64,000 nucleotides of DNA, taken from Aeromicrobium wangtongii. GTDB lineage: Bacteria > Actinomycetota > Actinomycetes > Propionibacteriales > Nocardioidaceae. Where the stretch lies: NCBI RefSeq assembly GCF_024584515.1, contig NZ_CP102173.1:1240001-1304000 (forward strand), read 5' to 3'. Shown in pieces: positions 57,256-64,000 of the stretch. The notes under the pieces are model-generated. The model was not told the origin of the DNA, did not search any database, and worked only from the letters and a program-made list of their open reading frames with translations. Position numbers and translations under genes: made by a program. Numbering within the stretch: the first letter of the stretch is position 1; every line of letters begins with the position of its first letter.

Positions 57256-58137
57256 TCAAAGAACGACAGGCACTCGAAATTGGTATGAGAACTCGAGCTG
57301 GAAGTGATCCGAGCCGTATGTCGGCCCTGCATGGACCTTCTCAACTTTGACCAGGAGAAACACATCATCCCGTCTCCAGACTCCGATTTGGCCGACTCTC
57401 AAGTGGACGCTGTGACCGCTGAAGTCGAACGCGCGGGGGTCGTCGATTTCTTCAAACGATTGCGCATGGCGGGCCTCCGCCACCTCCATCCGTGGTCCGT
57501 AGGCGTAGCCGTGAATTGAATCCTGACCCGCGATACTCCACCTGGTCTCGAACTCAGTTCCATCCGCACTCACCACATGCCGCTTGTCGTTCAGCGTGAA
57601 GTCGAAGCTGGCAGTGCCTTCAGATCCAATCGAAAGCGCGAGGGCGTCCGTGAAATCGCGATTGTCATGCTGTACCTCGCGCCGGTACTCCGGCAAGAAA
57701 TCCTGCACATGGATCCCCGCGTCAACTAACATCTTCCAGCCGCGTCTGTAAATGGTGGGGAACGGGTCGTACATCCCGACGTAGACGTTCGCGACCCCGC
57801 GGTCAATCAGTCTCTGAGCGCACGCAATTTTGCCCTCTGAGCGCCTGGAACACGGCTCCAGAGTTGAAAAGACGCTGGCCCCGCTGAGATCCACACCCTT
57901 CAAAACCTTTTCGAGCAGCCCGTATTCGGCGTGGTCGCCGTCTCCTGTTGCGCCCCGGTGGGAGCTGCCGAGAAGCGTTCCTTCAGCGCTGACTACGACG
58001 ACCCCGACCATCGGTGCAGGCCGTGCACGGCCGGCTTCGACGATGCTTTTCTTGCCCTCGTCCACCGCCTGAGCCATCCACCTCCCCAACTTCTCGCGGT
58101 CAGAACCGATCAGGGAACTGGTGTTCAAGCTGCTCAT
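57256..58137 (-). CDS. RibD-like cytidine-deaminase-fold protein with unknown C-terminal domain
   Basis: This 293-aa protein starts MSSLNTSSLIGSDREKLGRW at the ATG at 58137. Residues ~15-150 are a zinc deaminase: VVVVSAEGTLLGSSHRGATG, H69-A-E71 (GDHAEYGLLEKVLKG), and LEPCSRR with C96 and C106 (GKIACAQRL), then VGMYDPFPTIYRRGWKMLVD as in RibD N-terminal domains. RibD's reductase domain is missing. Instead ~130 residues of beta-rich sequence follow (ALALSIGSEGTASFDFTLND, VFLLVKVEKVHAGPTYGSDH). No riboflavin gene is nearby. A nucleotide-targeting defence role is possible by analogy to dCTP-deaminase systems, but unproven. Confidence 0.8.
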   Translation of the reverse strand: MSSLNTSSLIGSDREKLGRWMAQAVDEGKKSIVEAGRARPAPMVGVVVVSAEGTLLGSSHRGATGDGDHAEYGLLEKVLKGVDLSGASVFSTLEPCSRRSEGKIACAQRLIDRGVANVYVGMYDPFPTIYRRGWKMLVDAGIHVQDFLPEYRREVQHDNRDFTDALALSIGSEGTASFDFTLNDKRHVVSADGTEFETRWSIAGQDSIHGYAYGPRMEVAEARHAQSFEEIDDPRAFDFSGHSVHLRVGQIGVWRRDDVFLLVKVEKVHAGPTYGSDHFQLEFSYQFRVPVVL

Positions 58138-58729
58138 AGGTCGATTCTTCCTCACTGGGGGTGCAGCAAAATGGAAACGCGCGCCGTCAGGCGGGACGTC
58201 TGTCGCCCCACTCTGTGGCTGCGCAATGAGGAGGTCTCGGATATCAGCGAGTGCCTTCGACTGAAAGACCATCTCCTCAAGCGCTCTCGCTCGAACTTCT
58301 GCTGGCGGGACGCAGCCTGCGTCTGCGCTTGGTCGGCGTGTAGAGCGGCTTATGCCCGTTCCTTGCTCAACTTCGTGATCGCTCGCGCGTTGTTGTAGAC
58401 GAGGCCATGACCGTTCTGATGAGTCCCATGCCCATCTCCTGGGGTTGTCCCGTGGACAACTACGGGGGACTCAAGGTCCCGTCGGCCAGATCGCCACGAG
58501 GGGGGAGGGTGGGGTCCCCTTCCCCGATCGTCAGGCCGGCCCGGCCCGCATAGCACGCGTGAATCGCCGCGGCGAGTAACGCTTCCAAGGCGACGGGCCT
58601 GCGAGCCTCGCAGTGCGCCTGTGGGGGAGTCCTGTAGCTGCTCGACGGGCGTCTGGCCCCTCCGGACGCGACAAAGCCGCCAGATCGAAAATCTGGCGGC
58701 TTTGGAAAGGCCCGTAGGCGAGCGCTGCG
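58138..58729. other. Non-coding stretch between cargo and satellite core
   Basis: No supported gene; the ORFs here run into neighbours in shadow frames. It contains GTTGTCC-cgt-GGACAAC (58444-58460), a perfect 7-bp dyad with a 3-nt loop, and a terminator listed separately. The promoter of the deaminase gene should lie near 58150-58250. Confidence 0.5.
58673..58703. terminator. Bidirectional intrinsic terminator
   Basis: AAAGCCGCCAGAT (58673-58685), loop CGAAA, ATCTGGCGGCTTT (58691-58703): a perfect 13-bp stem with A- and T-ends, 27 bp after the stop of the minus-strand 58730 gene. Confidence 0.85.
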
Positions 58730-59008
58730 CTATGTCGGGCGCACGTTGCCGATCGAGGCGGCGCGGTCCCAGCCCCACAGGACGCGGTCGCCGTCCATGC
58801 CGATGATGCGCCCAGCGCTGAGCTGTCCGTCTCGCCAGTGGCGATAGGCGACCTGCCAGCGGTCGTAGGCGAGCGTGTTGCGGGCGCTGGGGGCGAGGAC
58901 CAGCTCCCGTGCGTCCAGGTAGTCGGTGAGCCGGGGGGCCATGACTGCCCGCCCCGGCCGCTCGGCGCCCAGCGGTGTGCTCGGGACCTGTCCACGTCGG
59001 CGCGCCAT
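58730..59008 (-). CDS. Small basic protein downstream of terminase small subunit
   Basis: This 92-aa protein starts MARRRGQVPSTPLGAERPGR and includes MAPRLTDYLDARELVLAPSA and RWQVAYRHWRDGQLSAGRII. It is basic and helical, with no known family. Its ATG lies 1 bp after the terminase small subunit stop (TGAGATG), so it belongs to the same operon and may act in packaging. It is the last gene before a strong terminator. Confidence 0.6.
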   Translation of the reverse strand: MARRRGQVPSTPLGAERPGRAVMAPRLTDYLDARELVLAPSARNTLAYDRWQVAYRHWRDGQLSAGRIIGMDGDRVLWGWDRAASIGNVRPT

Positions 59009-59009
59009 C

Positions 59010-59390
59010 TCAGATCACCTTCGGGACAGACTGCAGGGTCCGGGGACTCCGGTAGGCGCCTCGGCCGGAGCCGTCGCCCGAGCTGGCGCCCTCCTGGGGG
59101 ATCCGGAGGCTGGCCACGAGCCTGGCGAGGGCCTGTCCCTGCATTCGCTGTTCGACCAGGATCGGATTGACGACGGGTCCGGTCTTGCTCTCGATCAGCA
59201 GATCGTCGCCGAGCGCGGCCTCTGCGCCGGCGAGCCGCTCGAGCCGGTCGACGGTGCGCGCGGCTGCTCGCAGGATGGCCAGCTCCTGCGTGTCGAACTC
59301 GTACGCGGTGACCAGTTCTCGCCAGAACTTGCGCGCTTCGGCGCTCATGCCCCTCGGCGCACGCGGTGCGGGTGTGGCGGTGTCTGTCAT
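59010..59390 (-). CDS. Phage terminase small subunit (P27-like)
   Basis: This 126-aa protein starts MTDTATPAPRAPRGMSAEAR at the ATG at 59390. The core KFWRELVTAYEFDTQELAIL followed by RAAARTVDRLERL and NPILVEQRMQGQALARLVAS with LRIPQ is typical of P27-type small terminases of actinophages (G.S.....W..L...Y.L...EL.IL..A...D). In phages it selects the DNA to be packaged with the large subunit. No large subunit is seen nearby, so in this element it may redirect a helper phage's packaging, as in satellites. Confidence 0.8.
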   Translation of the reverse strand: MTDTATPAPRAPRGMSAEARKFWRELVTAYEFDTQELAILRAAARTVDRLERLAGAEAALGDDLLIESKTGPVVNPILVEQRMQGQALARLVASLRIPQEGASSGDGSGRGAYRSPRTLQSVPKVI

Positions 59391-59589
59391 CGGGGTGTCT
59401 CTCAATCCGTGGAAGGGGGTGCCGGCCCGGCGGTGATGTCGCCGGGCCGGCTGGGGTGTCGCTGCCCGTCGCCGGGTCATCACGCCGGCGGGGGCGCGGA
59501 GCGGCAGGTGTAGGGCCTGCAGCGACGTGCTCCGGAGGGAGACCGGCCGGGAAACAAGTGGGATGCGACCCGGCCGGCCGTCTGGACTG

Positions 59590-60600
59590 TCAGCGCATCG
59601 GGAGGCGACGCTCGGCCAGGGCCTGGCGCTCCTCTTCGTACAGGACGCTGTTCTGGTACCGATCGGCGTGGGCGAACGTCAGACGCGAGTACGAGTACTG
59701 CTCGGTGGCTTCGAGGCGGGCCAGGAAATCGAACGTGTTCTCGGATTGCTTGGCCAGCCACTCGCGGGTGACCATCGGTAGCACCGTGCTCCGGTCGGTG
59801 ATGGCGGCGTGGACGTCGTGGCGCTCGGAGGAGAGCCAACGCACGGCGGCGGCGACGCCGACCGTGGCACGGCCGGGTAGCTCACGGGCCTCGTCGTCGG
59901 ACACGTGCCAGTGCGGTCCGAGCTTCAAATCCGCGGCGGCGTCGCCGAGCATGCGATCCACCTGGACGGCCTGCGAGACCTTCGCCGCGACGCGCTGGGC
60001 CTCGGCCAGCACCTTGGCCTTGGCCGCACTCTGCTTCTCGGCGATCTCGATGACCCGGGACGGGTCGATCTGCTTGGCCGTAGCGGCGTACTGCGCGCTC
60101 GCCTTCTGGGCGGCCTTGAGGGCCTCCCTCCACTGGGTCTCGCGGTAGGCGGCCTCGATCTGCCAGTCGCGGGCTGTCGGCTCGGGCAGCGGTTGGCCGG
60201 CCTTCGCCGCGGCCCTGGCGGCACGCACCGCCTCGTCGCGGGCATCGCGCTGCTCGCCGCGCAGCGAGGTCACGGCGTCCGCGGCCTCCTCGGCCACGCC
60301 GACCGCCCGCAGCAGGGCGTCCTGCGCCGCGGTGAGCGCCTCTTCGTCCACTAGTGAGTGCCAGGGCTTCACCGGCGCGTGGAGCTTCTCCTGCCAGGCG
60401 TGGGGGATGAACGGGCCAACCTGTCGGCGCTGTCGCTCCTCGAGCGGGATGAACGGATTCTCCGGCGGCGCGTTGCGATCCTGCGCGTCGCCAAGGCCGG
60501 CCTCGAGCGCCTGCGCGATGGGATCGTTGTCAGCGCCGACGACGTAGGACTGCGGGCGGGGTGTGCTGGGGCGGGGAGTGCGAAGGGTGGGGAGTGACAC
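59590..60600 (-). CDS. Helical/coiled-coil protein of unknown function
   Basis: This 336-aa protein starts at a GTG (60600) 8 nt after AGGAG. It is strongly helical and Ala/Arg/Glu-rich in the middle (REALKAAQKASAQYAATAKQ, EKQSAAKAKVLAEAQRVAAK). The N-terminus is Pro-rich (MSLPTLRTPRPSTPRPQSYV). The C-terminus contains WLAKQSENTFDFLARLEATE and a basic ERRLPMR. No family is recognised. It lies between RepA and the terminase small subunit; phages often encode scaffold or head proteins there, but nothing proves that here. A 200-bp gap separates it from the terminase gene. Confidence 0.6.
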   Translation of the reverse strand: MSLPTLRTPRPSTPRPQSYVVGADNDPIAQALEAGLGDAQDRNAPPENPFIPLEERQRRQVGPFIPHAWQEKLHAPVKPWHSLVDEEALTAAQDALLRAVGVAEEAADAVTSLRGEQRDARDEAVRAARAAAKAGQPLPEPTARDWQIEAAYRETQWREALKAAQKASAQYAATAKQIDPSRVIEIAEKQSAAKAKVLAEAQRVAAKVSQAVQVDRMLGDAAADLKLGPHWHVSDDEARELPGRATVGVAAAVRWLSSERHDVHAAITDRSTVLPMVTREWLAKQSENTFDFLARLEATEQYSYSRLTFAHADRYQNSVLYEEERQALAERRLPMR

Positions 60601-60956
60601 GGTGGTGCTCCTTGCTGTGATGGATGCCGGCTCGATGCCGGCCTGGTGTGGTGGGCCCGGAGAGGGCCAACATTCGTACTCCTGTTCTCGCGCGTCGTTC
60701 TGCTACTTCTTCTTGGTCACTCGCTCACGGCCTCGCCTCTCCCCGCCCCTCCCTAGAGGTCGGGGTGGGGGATAGGGGGCGCACCGTGCTTGGGAACCCG
60801 CTCACCCGCTCAGCGGGTCAGGTGGGTCTCCCGTAAGTCCCTGTAATTCCAGCGAATCTGTCGCGCTCGACCCGCTCACTGACTCGCTCTCAAACCCGCT
60901 CACTGACCCGCTCAGTAACCCGTTCAGGGGGAGGGGCGCGCGGGTTGCTGAGCGGG
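60601..60956. other. Gap upstream of the 336-aa gene, with repeats at its right side
   Basis: No gene is supported. The right half holds the iteron-like repeats listed next. The left half (60601-60780) shows only GC-rich sequence and a likely promoter for the 336-aa gene that could not be delimited. Confidence 0.5.
60795..60956. repeat. Iteron-like repeats, candidate replication origin
   Basis: Near-identical units of (A)ACCCGCTCA(C/G)TGA occur in direct orientation at about 60795, 60804, 60870, 60893, 60906 and 60918. Inverted copies are AGCGGGT (60812-60818) and TGAGCGGGTCA (60949-60959). They lie directly after the RepA-type ATPase gene, the usual place of an element origin. Confidence 0.5.
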
Positions 60957-62597
60957 TCATTTGGCCGACTCGTAGACGCGATCGCGGTTCTCTCCGGATG
61001 CCTGGATCTCCCCGGTCTCGCTGAGCTTCGCGAGGTGTCGACGGATGGTCGACAAGGCGACCTCTTCGCCTCCGTCGTCGTTGACGCCTGCGGCGATCTG
61101 CGATGTGCTCAGCGGCAGCTCGGCGCCGTCGAGCACGGCGAGGATGCGGTCAGGGATCTGGGCCGGCTCGGCTTTGCTGGTGACCGGCTCCGCGTCGACG
61201 GGCTCCGGCTCGGTGTCGGAGATCCGGTCCAGCACGAGACTCTTGCCCATCGGCCGGGACCGATACGTAAACCTGCCGCCGTCGGCTCCGTCGCGGAGCT
61301 TGTCAACGGAGACCGTCACGCGCTGGCCGGACCGGCTCAGGGTCAGGATCCAATCGGCAGCGGCGCCGATCGCAGAGGATCCACGGATGCCGCGTTCGCT
61401 CCGTTTGCCGGTGTGGGCGACTAGTACGACGACACCGCCGGATGCATCGGCCAACATCTGGGCTGACCCCATCACCTTCGACATGTGCCCGGCGTTGTCC
61501 TGGATTGCCTCACCGCTGGCGAGCGCGAGCGTGTCGATGACGATGATCTTCGGCTTGTCCCGCTCGGCTCGCTTCAAGAGGTCGGAGAATCCCTGATCGC
61601 GGGCGAACAGGTCCGGCATGGCGTGGACGATCGTCATGTACTCGGCCAGGGCGACCAACGGCACGCCACGCCGCTCGGCCTCGGCCTCGATGCGCGAACC
61701 GAACGCGCGACGGCCTTCACCCGGCGCGTAGACGGCGCCTTCTCGGCCAGCAGCGACGCCGACGGCGATGTGCGACGCGAGGAACGTCTTGCCCGAGCCG
61801 GACGGGCCGGCGATGACGCCGACGCCCTCGGCGGGAACGACACCCTCCAGCATCGGAACGGCCTTTTGGGAGTCCGCGATGAGGTCGAGGAGACTGGTCG
61901 TGCCGCGGCGCTTTTCGGTTTCACGACGGAGCCTCTCCAGGGCTTCACCGTCCGACGCGATGAGCGCTTTCAGGTCGGCCAACGACGTCGCGGCCAGCGT
62001 CGCAACGGCAAGCGCCGGATGCGGTACACACTCGTCACACACAAGCGAACGGGCGGCGTCGTGACCGCCAGCGTCGTGGATGTCGCGGGCGAGCGTCAGC
62101 GCGGCGACGATCTCGCCGGCATTGTCCTCGCTGGCCACGGCCGTCTCTCCCGTCACGAACGGCGGCAGCGCGTACGGTCGACCCTCGATTTCTTCCCAGC
62201 GGCGGCTGTTCAGCAGGAGCTCGAGCATCTCCAGATCGAACTCATCGTGCGGCGTGCCCGGAATCAGGCTGTCCGCGAAACGGTCGGTGGCGGCGGCAGC
62301 GTCCGTCCTTCCCAGGCCGTAGAGGTCGTCGGGAACGGCGCTCTGAGTCAGTGCGGCATTGCCGAACCTGGCAGCGAAGTTCTCGAAGCGCCTGTAGATC
62401 TCGTCGTGGGCCGCGCGCATCGTCGCGACGTCGCTGTGCGGCGCGGTGAAGACGTCGAGCACGTGGAGGTCCCAGTAGTCGATGCGGACAGCTGCGGCGC
62501 CATCGACCGATAGGCTTGAACCTGACGTCGAGCCCGTCAGCACCTCCTCGATTGCGCCGTCACGATTGCCTTCGGGGCGGCGTTCCTCTGCGCTCAT
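60957..62597 (-). CDS. RepA-type AAA/RecA-like ATPase (replicative helicase)
   Basis: This 546-aa protein starts MSAEERRPEGNRDGAIEEVL at the ATG at 62597, overlapping the previous stop (ATGA). The RecA-like core (about residues 260-430) shows Walker A VIAGPSGSGKTFLASHIAVG, IIVIDTLALASGEAIQDNAG (Walker B) and VVLVAHTGKRSERGIRGSSA (sensor). This is the AAA_25/RepA layout of small replicons. The N-terminal region is helical with CDEC. The C-terminal ~90 residues resemble a winged helix (LPLSTSQIAAGVNDDGGEEV, IRRHLAKLSETGEIQ). It probably unwinds the element's origin, and iteron-like repeats lie right at its 3' end. Confidence 0.85.
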   Translation of the reverse strand: MSAEERRPEGNRDGAIEEVLTGSTSGSSLSVDGAAAVRIDYWDLHVLDVFTAPHSDVATMRAAHDEIYRRFENFAARFGNAALTQSAVPDDLYGLGRTDAAAATDRFADSLIPGTPHDEFDLEMLELLLNSRRWEEIEGRPYALPPFVTGETAVASEDNAGEIVAALTLARDIHDAGGHDAARSLVCDECVPHPALAVATLAATSLADLKALIASDGEALERLRRETEKRRGTTSLLDLIADSQKAVPMLEGVVPAEGVGVIAGPSGSGKTFLASHIAVGVAAGREGAVYAPGEGRRAFGSRIEAEAERRGVPLVALAEYMTIVHAMPDLFARDQGFSDLLKRAERDKPKIIVIDTLALASGEAIQDNAGHMSKVMGSAQMLADASGGVVVLVAHTGKRSERGIRGSSAIGAAADWILTLSRSGQRVTVSVDKLRDGADGGRFTYRSRPMGKSLVLDRISDTEPEPVDAEPVTSKAEPAQIPDRILAVLDGAELPLSTSQIAAGVNDDGGEEVALSTIRRHLAKLSETGEIQASGENRDRVYESAK

Positions 62598-62797
62598 GCC
62601 GGAACCAACTCGGGCGCTGCGGCCCCGGGCATGAGGACGATCTTGACTGACTCGCCGTGGCGGGTGTCGACGCCCACGGCGGTCCCGTTGACGACCGCCT
62701 CGCGCAGGTCCTCCACCGTGGTGTTCAGAACACGGGCCGCTTCGCGGATCGGCGCCGTGCGGTACGTCGGTGTGGCGACGCGCTTTCCGCCGTTCAT
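62594..62797 (-). CDS. Small HTH-like protein
   Basis: This 67-aa protein starts MNGGKRVATPTYRTAPIREA and continues ARVLNTTVEDLREAVVNGTA. The central helix-turn-helix-like stretch and a C-terminal beta part (VGVDTRHGESVKIVLMPG) are compatible with a small DNA-binding protein. It is not assigned to a family. ATGA overlaps join it to both neighbours (xis-like upstream, RepA-type ATPase downstream), so the three are translated in series. Confidence 0.6.
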   Translation of the reverse strand: MNGGKRVATPTYRTAPIREAARVLNTTVEDLREAVVNGTAVGVDTRHGESVKIVLMPGAAAPELVPA

Positions 62798-62985
62798 CGG
62801 GCGGCCTTGAACTGACCGGCGATGAACGCTTCGATGTCGCCGCGTCGATAGACCACGCGCCGGCCAAGCTTCGCCCATGCGGGGCCCCGATTGGTCGCTC
62901 GCCAGAACGCCAATGTGTTGACGTTGGAGCGCATCTCCTGCGCTGCTTCGTCGGTGGTGAGCAACTCATTTGCGGGGTTCGTCAT
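62794..62985 (-). CDS. Excisionase-like HTH_17 protein
   Basis: This 63-aa protein starts MTNPANELLTTDEAAQEMRS and has NVNTLAFWRATNRGPAWAKL then GRRVVYRRGDIEAFIAGQ. This is the classic MerR-like HTH_17 excisionase pattern (LLT..EAA..L......L..WR..GRGP...KLG.RV.Y...D...W/FI). It probably directs excision with the integrase. It is the first gene of the minus-strand xis-rep operon, divergent from the XRE regulator. Confidence 0.88.
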   Translation of the reverse strand: MTNPANELLTTDEAAQEMRSNVNTLAFWRATNRGPAWAKLGRRVVYRRGDIEAFIAGQFKAAR

Positions 62986-63048
62986 CGTGCACCTCTTCTC
63001 TCATGTCCCAGCTAATTCCGGAACATCTCTTTGTCCGCCTCCTACGAA

Positions 63049-63083
63049 TTGACGTCCGCCGACTTACGATTTATGCTTACGAT
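63049..63083 (+). promoter_or_regulatory. Promoter and repeat operator of the XRE-integrase transcript
   Basis: TTGACG (63049-63054), 17-bp spacer, TATGCT (63072-63077). Two TTACGAT repeats (63064-63070 and 63077-63083) overlap the -10, a likely binding site for the XRE protein. The ATG of the XRE gene is 48 bp downstream. Confidence 0.55.
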
Positions 63084-63131
63084 ATCACGTCCCACTGGAC
63101 ACAGATAAACGTAACAAATTGGGGAGACGAC

Positions 63132-63521
63132 ATGGGCGATGCAGAGCACTTCTTCGAGGACATCGAAGCGACCCGGGCAGCGGCGCGGGAACGTGCGAAG
63201 GCCGATCAGCAGCGGATTGGGGAACGGGCGCGCGAGGCCCGCGGTGATATCTCTCAGGCGTACGCGGTGCTCGCTCTGGAGCAGGAGCACGGCCTGGTGC
63301 TCTCCACGCGTGCCTTGTCTGAAATCGAGTCGGGCAAGCGATCGCTGAAACTGTCGGAGGCCGTGATCCTTGCCGGCTTCTACGGTGTCGAGCTGACAGC
63401 TCTTACGCCTGACGGCACGACGAGCCGGCAGGCCGCGATCGGCCGGGGCGCGAGCGAGCTACTACGGGTGCGCAACTACATCGACGAGCGGATCACCGTG
63501 CTGGAACAGGAGGGGGAATAG
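63132..63521 (+). CDS. XRE-family regulator of the element
   Basis: This 129-aa protein starts MGDAEHFFEDIEATRAAARE with GGGGAG upstream. The HTH region (about residues 28-85) reads IGERAREARGDISQAYAVLA, then STRALSEIESGKRSLKLSEA and VILAGFYGVELTAL, a lambda-repressor-like fold with the usual 'ISE.GKR' recognition region. It is the probable master repressor for excision and replication. It is divergent from the xis-rep operon and immediately upstream of the integrase (2 bp between stop and start), so it may control both. Confidence 0.85.
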   Translation: MGDAEHFFEDIEATRAAARERAKADQQRIGERAREARGDISQAYAVLALEQEHGLVLSTRALSEIESGKRSLKLSEAVILAGFYGVELTALTPDGTTSRQAAIGRGASELLRVRNYIDERITVLEQEGE

Positions 63522-63523
63522 CC

Positions 63524-64000
63524 ATGGCGAGCATCGTTAGACGTAAGCCAAAGCCGGGCGCTGGGCCGCTGGCCAATCCATGGCGCGTCCGGTACCGCGA
63601 TGCTGAGGGCCGTATGCACGAGAAGCGGTTTGCGAAGCACACCGACGCGAAGAAGTGGGCGGCGGATCAGGAGAGCGCGAAGGACGAGGGCACGCACGTC
63701 GATCCCAAGCGGCAGAAAATCACCGTCAACCAGTGGTGCGACACATGGCTAGAGACCTACGGCGGCGCCGAGCGGACGCGGCTGCAGGCGCGCGTGCATG
63801 TGGCTGTCATCAAGGACGGGCTCGGCCCGCGTCGGCTTCGCACACTTCAGGTGTCCGACATCGAGAAGTGGCTGCGCGCGCTGGAGGTCCAGAAGTACGC
63901 CGACTCCTACCGGCGTGCGCTACTGGGACGGTTGCGCCAGGTCATCCGGGCAGCGGTCCGTGACGGTCTCCTGCACCGCAACGTGGCGGAGGAGGTCAAG
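63524..64000 (+). CDS. int: Tyrosine-family site-specific integrase, N-terminal part (runs off window)
   Basis: The frame starts MASIVRRKPKPGAGPLANPW with an AGGAGGGGG upstream. It continues RVRYRDAEGRMHEKRFAKHT and DAKKWAADQESA, the AP2-like arm-binding domain of phage integrases. ITVNQWCDTWLETY and LRTLQVSDIEKWLRALEV then form the core-binding SAM-like domain. The catalytic RHRHY residues lie beyond position 64000. It would integrate the element at the attachment site, here apparently the 3' end of glnA. Confidence 0.9.
   Translation, partial: MASIVRRKPKPGAGPLANPWRVRYRDAEGRMHEKRFAKHTDAKKWAADQESAKDEGTHVDPKRQKITVNQWCDTWLETYGGAERTRLQARVHVAVIKDGLGPRRLRTLQVSDIEKWLRALEVQKYADSYRRALLGRLRQVIRAAVRDGLLHRNVAEEVK

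Larger units (their letters stand above)
52028..64000. mobile_element. Integrated element (phage-satellite-like) with defence cargo, right end outside window
   Basis: Bounded on the left by the glnA-tail remnant. At the right of the window is a tyrosine integrase, preceded by an XRE regulator and a divergent excisionase / RepA-type ATPase operon, then a terminase small subunit. Genes for capsid, portal and large terminase are absent in the visible part. The organisation int-xre-xis-rep-terS is that of phage-inducible islands or other satellites. The left part (52.5-58.1 kb), with less GC-biased codons, holds the cargo. Confidence 0.75.

Noticed and set aside
57256-58137. Riboflavin enzyme RibD
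   Set aside because: Only the deaminase half matches. The reductase domain is absent and no other rib gene is nearby.
60795-60960. Repeated CCCGCTCA units as a CRISPR array
   Set aside because: Units are too short and irregularly spaced, partly inverted, and no cas genes are near.

Overview
The window looks like the chromosome of a GC-rich actinobacterium. Markers are a WhiB protein, a glnA2-glnE pair, a DUF222/13E12 HNH gene, a DUF3152 protein, a type Ic-like methionine aminopeptidase and a CsoR-family regulator. The combination fits Nocardioidaceae (for example an Aeromicrobium-like organism), but the genus is an inference and no rRNA or tRNA gene was seen.

Layout. (1) 1-1.2 kb: the start of a SoxR-like regulator, a textbook SoxR-type promoter (19-bp spacer with an 18-bp dyad) and a questin-oxidase-like gene. 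(2) 1.3-7.2 kb: an accessory island with less GC-biased codon use. It has small hypothetical genes, a two-helix membrane protein flanked by a 15-bp direct repeat, and a three-gene ABC-3C-type conflict system (restriction-nuclease-like protein, middle component, DUF3732 zinc-hook ATPase). (3) 7.6-31 kb: mostly housekeeping genes. These are a secreted alkaline phosphatase, an aldo/keto reductase, map, panB, nadE, glnA2, glnE, a DUF3152 protein, a lipid-modifying operon (FAD oxidoreductase, DUF1365, internally deleted cyclopropane synthase, WhiB), a desaturase/reductase/TetR module with two operator-like palindromes, and small regulators and enzymes. (4) 32-36 kb: a cobalamin riboswitch in front of nrdA-nrdB. 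NrdB has the metal-ligand and Phe pattern of class Ic enzymes. (5) 36-52 kb: an SOS-type promoter and DUF222 HNH gene, prfC, a 5'-3' exonuclease, a Mg2+ P-type ATPase, a racemase/Dabb/permease cluster, a DUF2776 membrane protein, a secreted lectin-like/DUF11 protein ending in a sortase domain, a CsoR/CstR-like regulator with a divergent CMD-family gene, and a secreted endo/exonuclease/phosphatase.

(6) 52.03-64 kb: an integrated element. Its left edge is marked by 27 bp that read, on the minus strand, as the last codons of a glutamine synthetase gene (QFELYYDI-stop). The window ends inside a tyrosine integrase. Between them are cargo (a 242-aa protein plus HTH/ImmA-IrrE protease, a phosphoribosyltransferase plus DprA-HAD pair resembling the ShosTA toxin-antitoxin defence system, and a RibD-like deaminase with an unassigned C-terminal domain) and a satellite-like core (terminase small subunit, RepA-type ATPase, iteron-like repeats, excisionase, XRE regulator, integrase). 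The simplest reading is a phage satellite or integrative element inserted in the 3' end of glnA, carrying defence cargo. No capsid, portal or large terminase gene is visible.

All reasoning is by eye from sequence and translations. No database search, alignment program or folding program was run.
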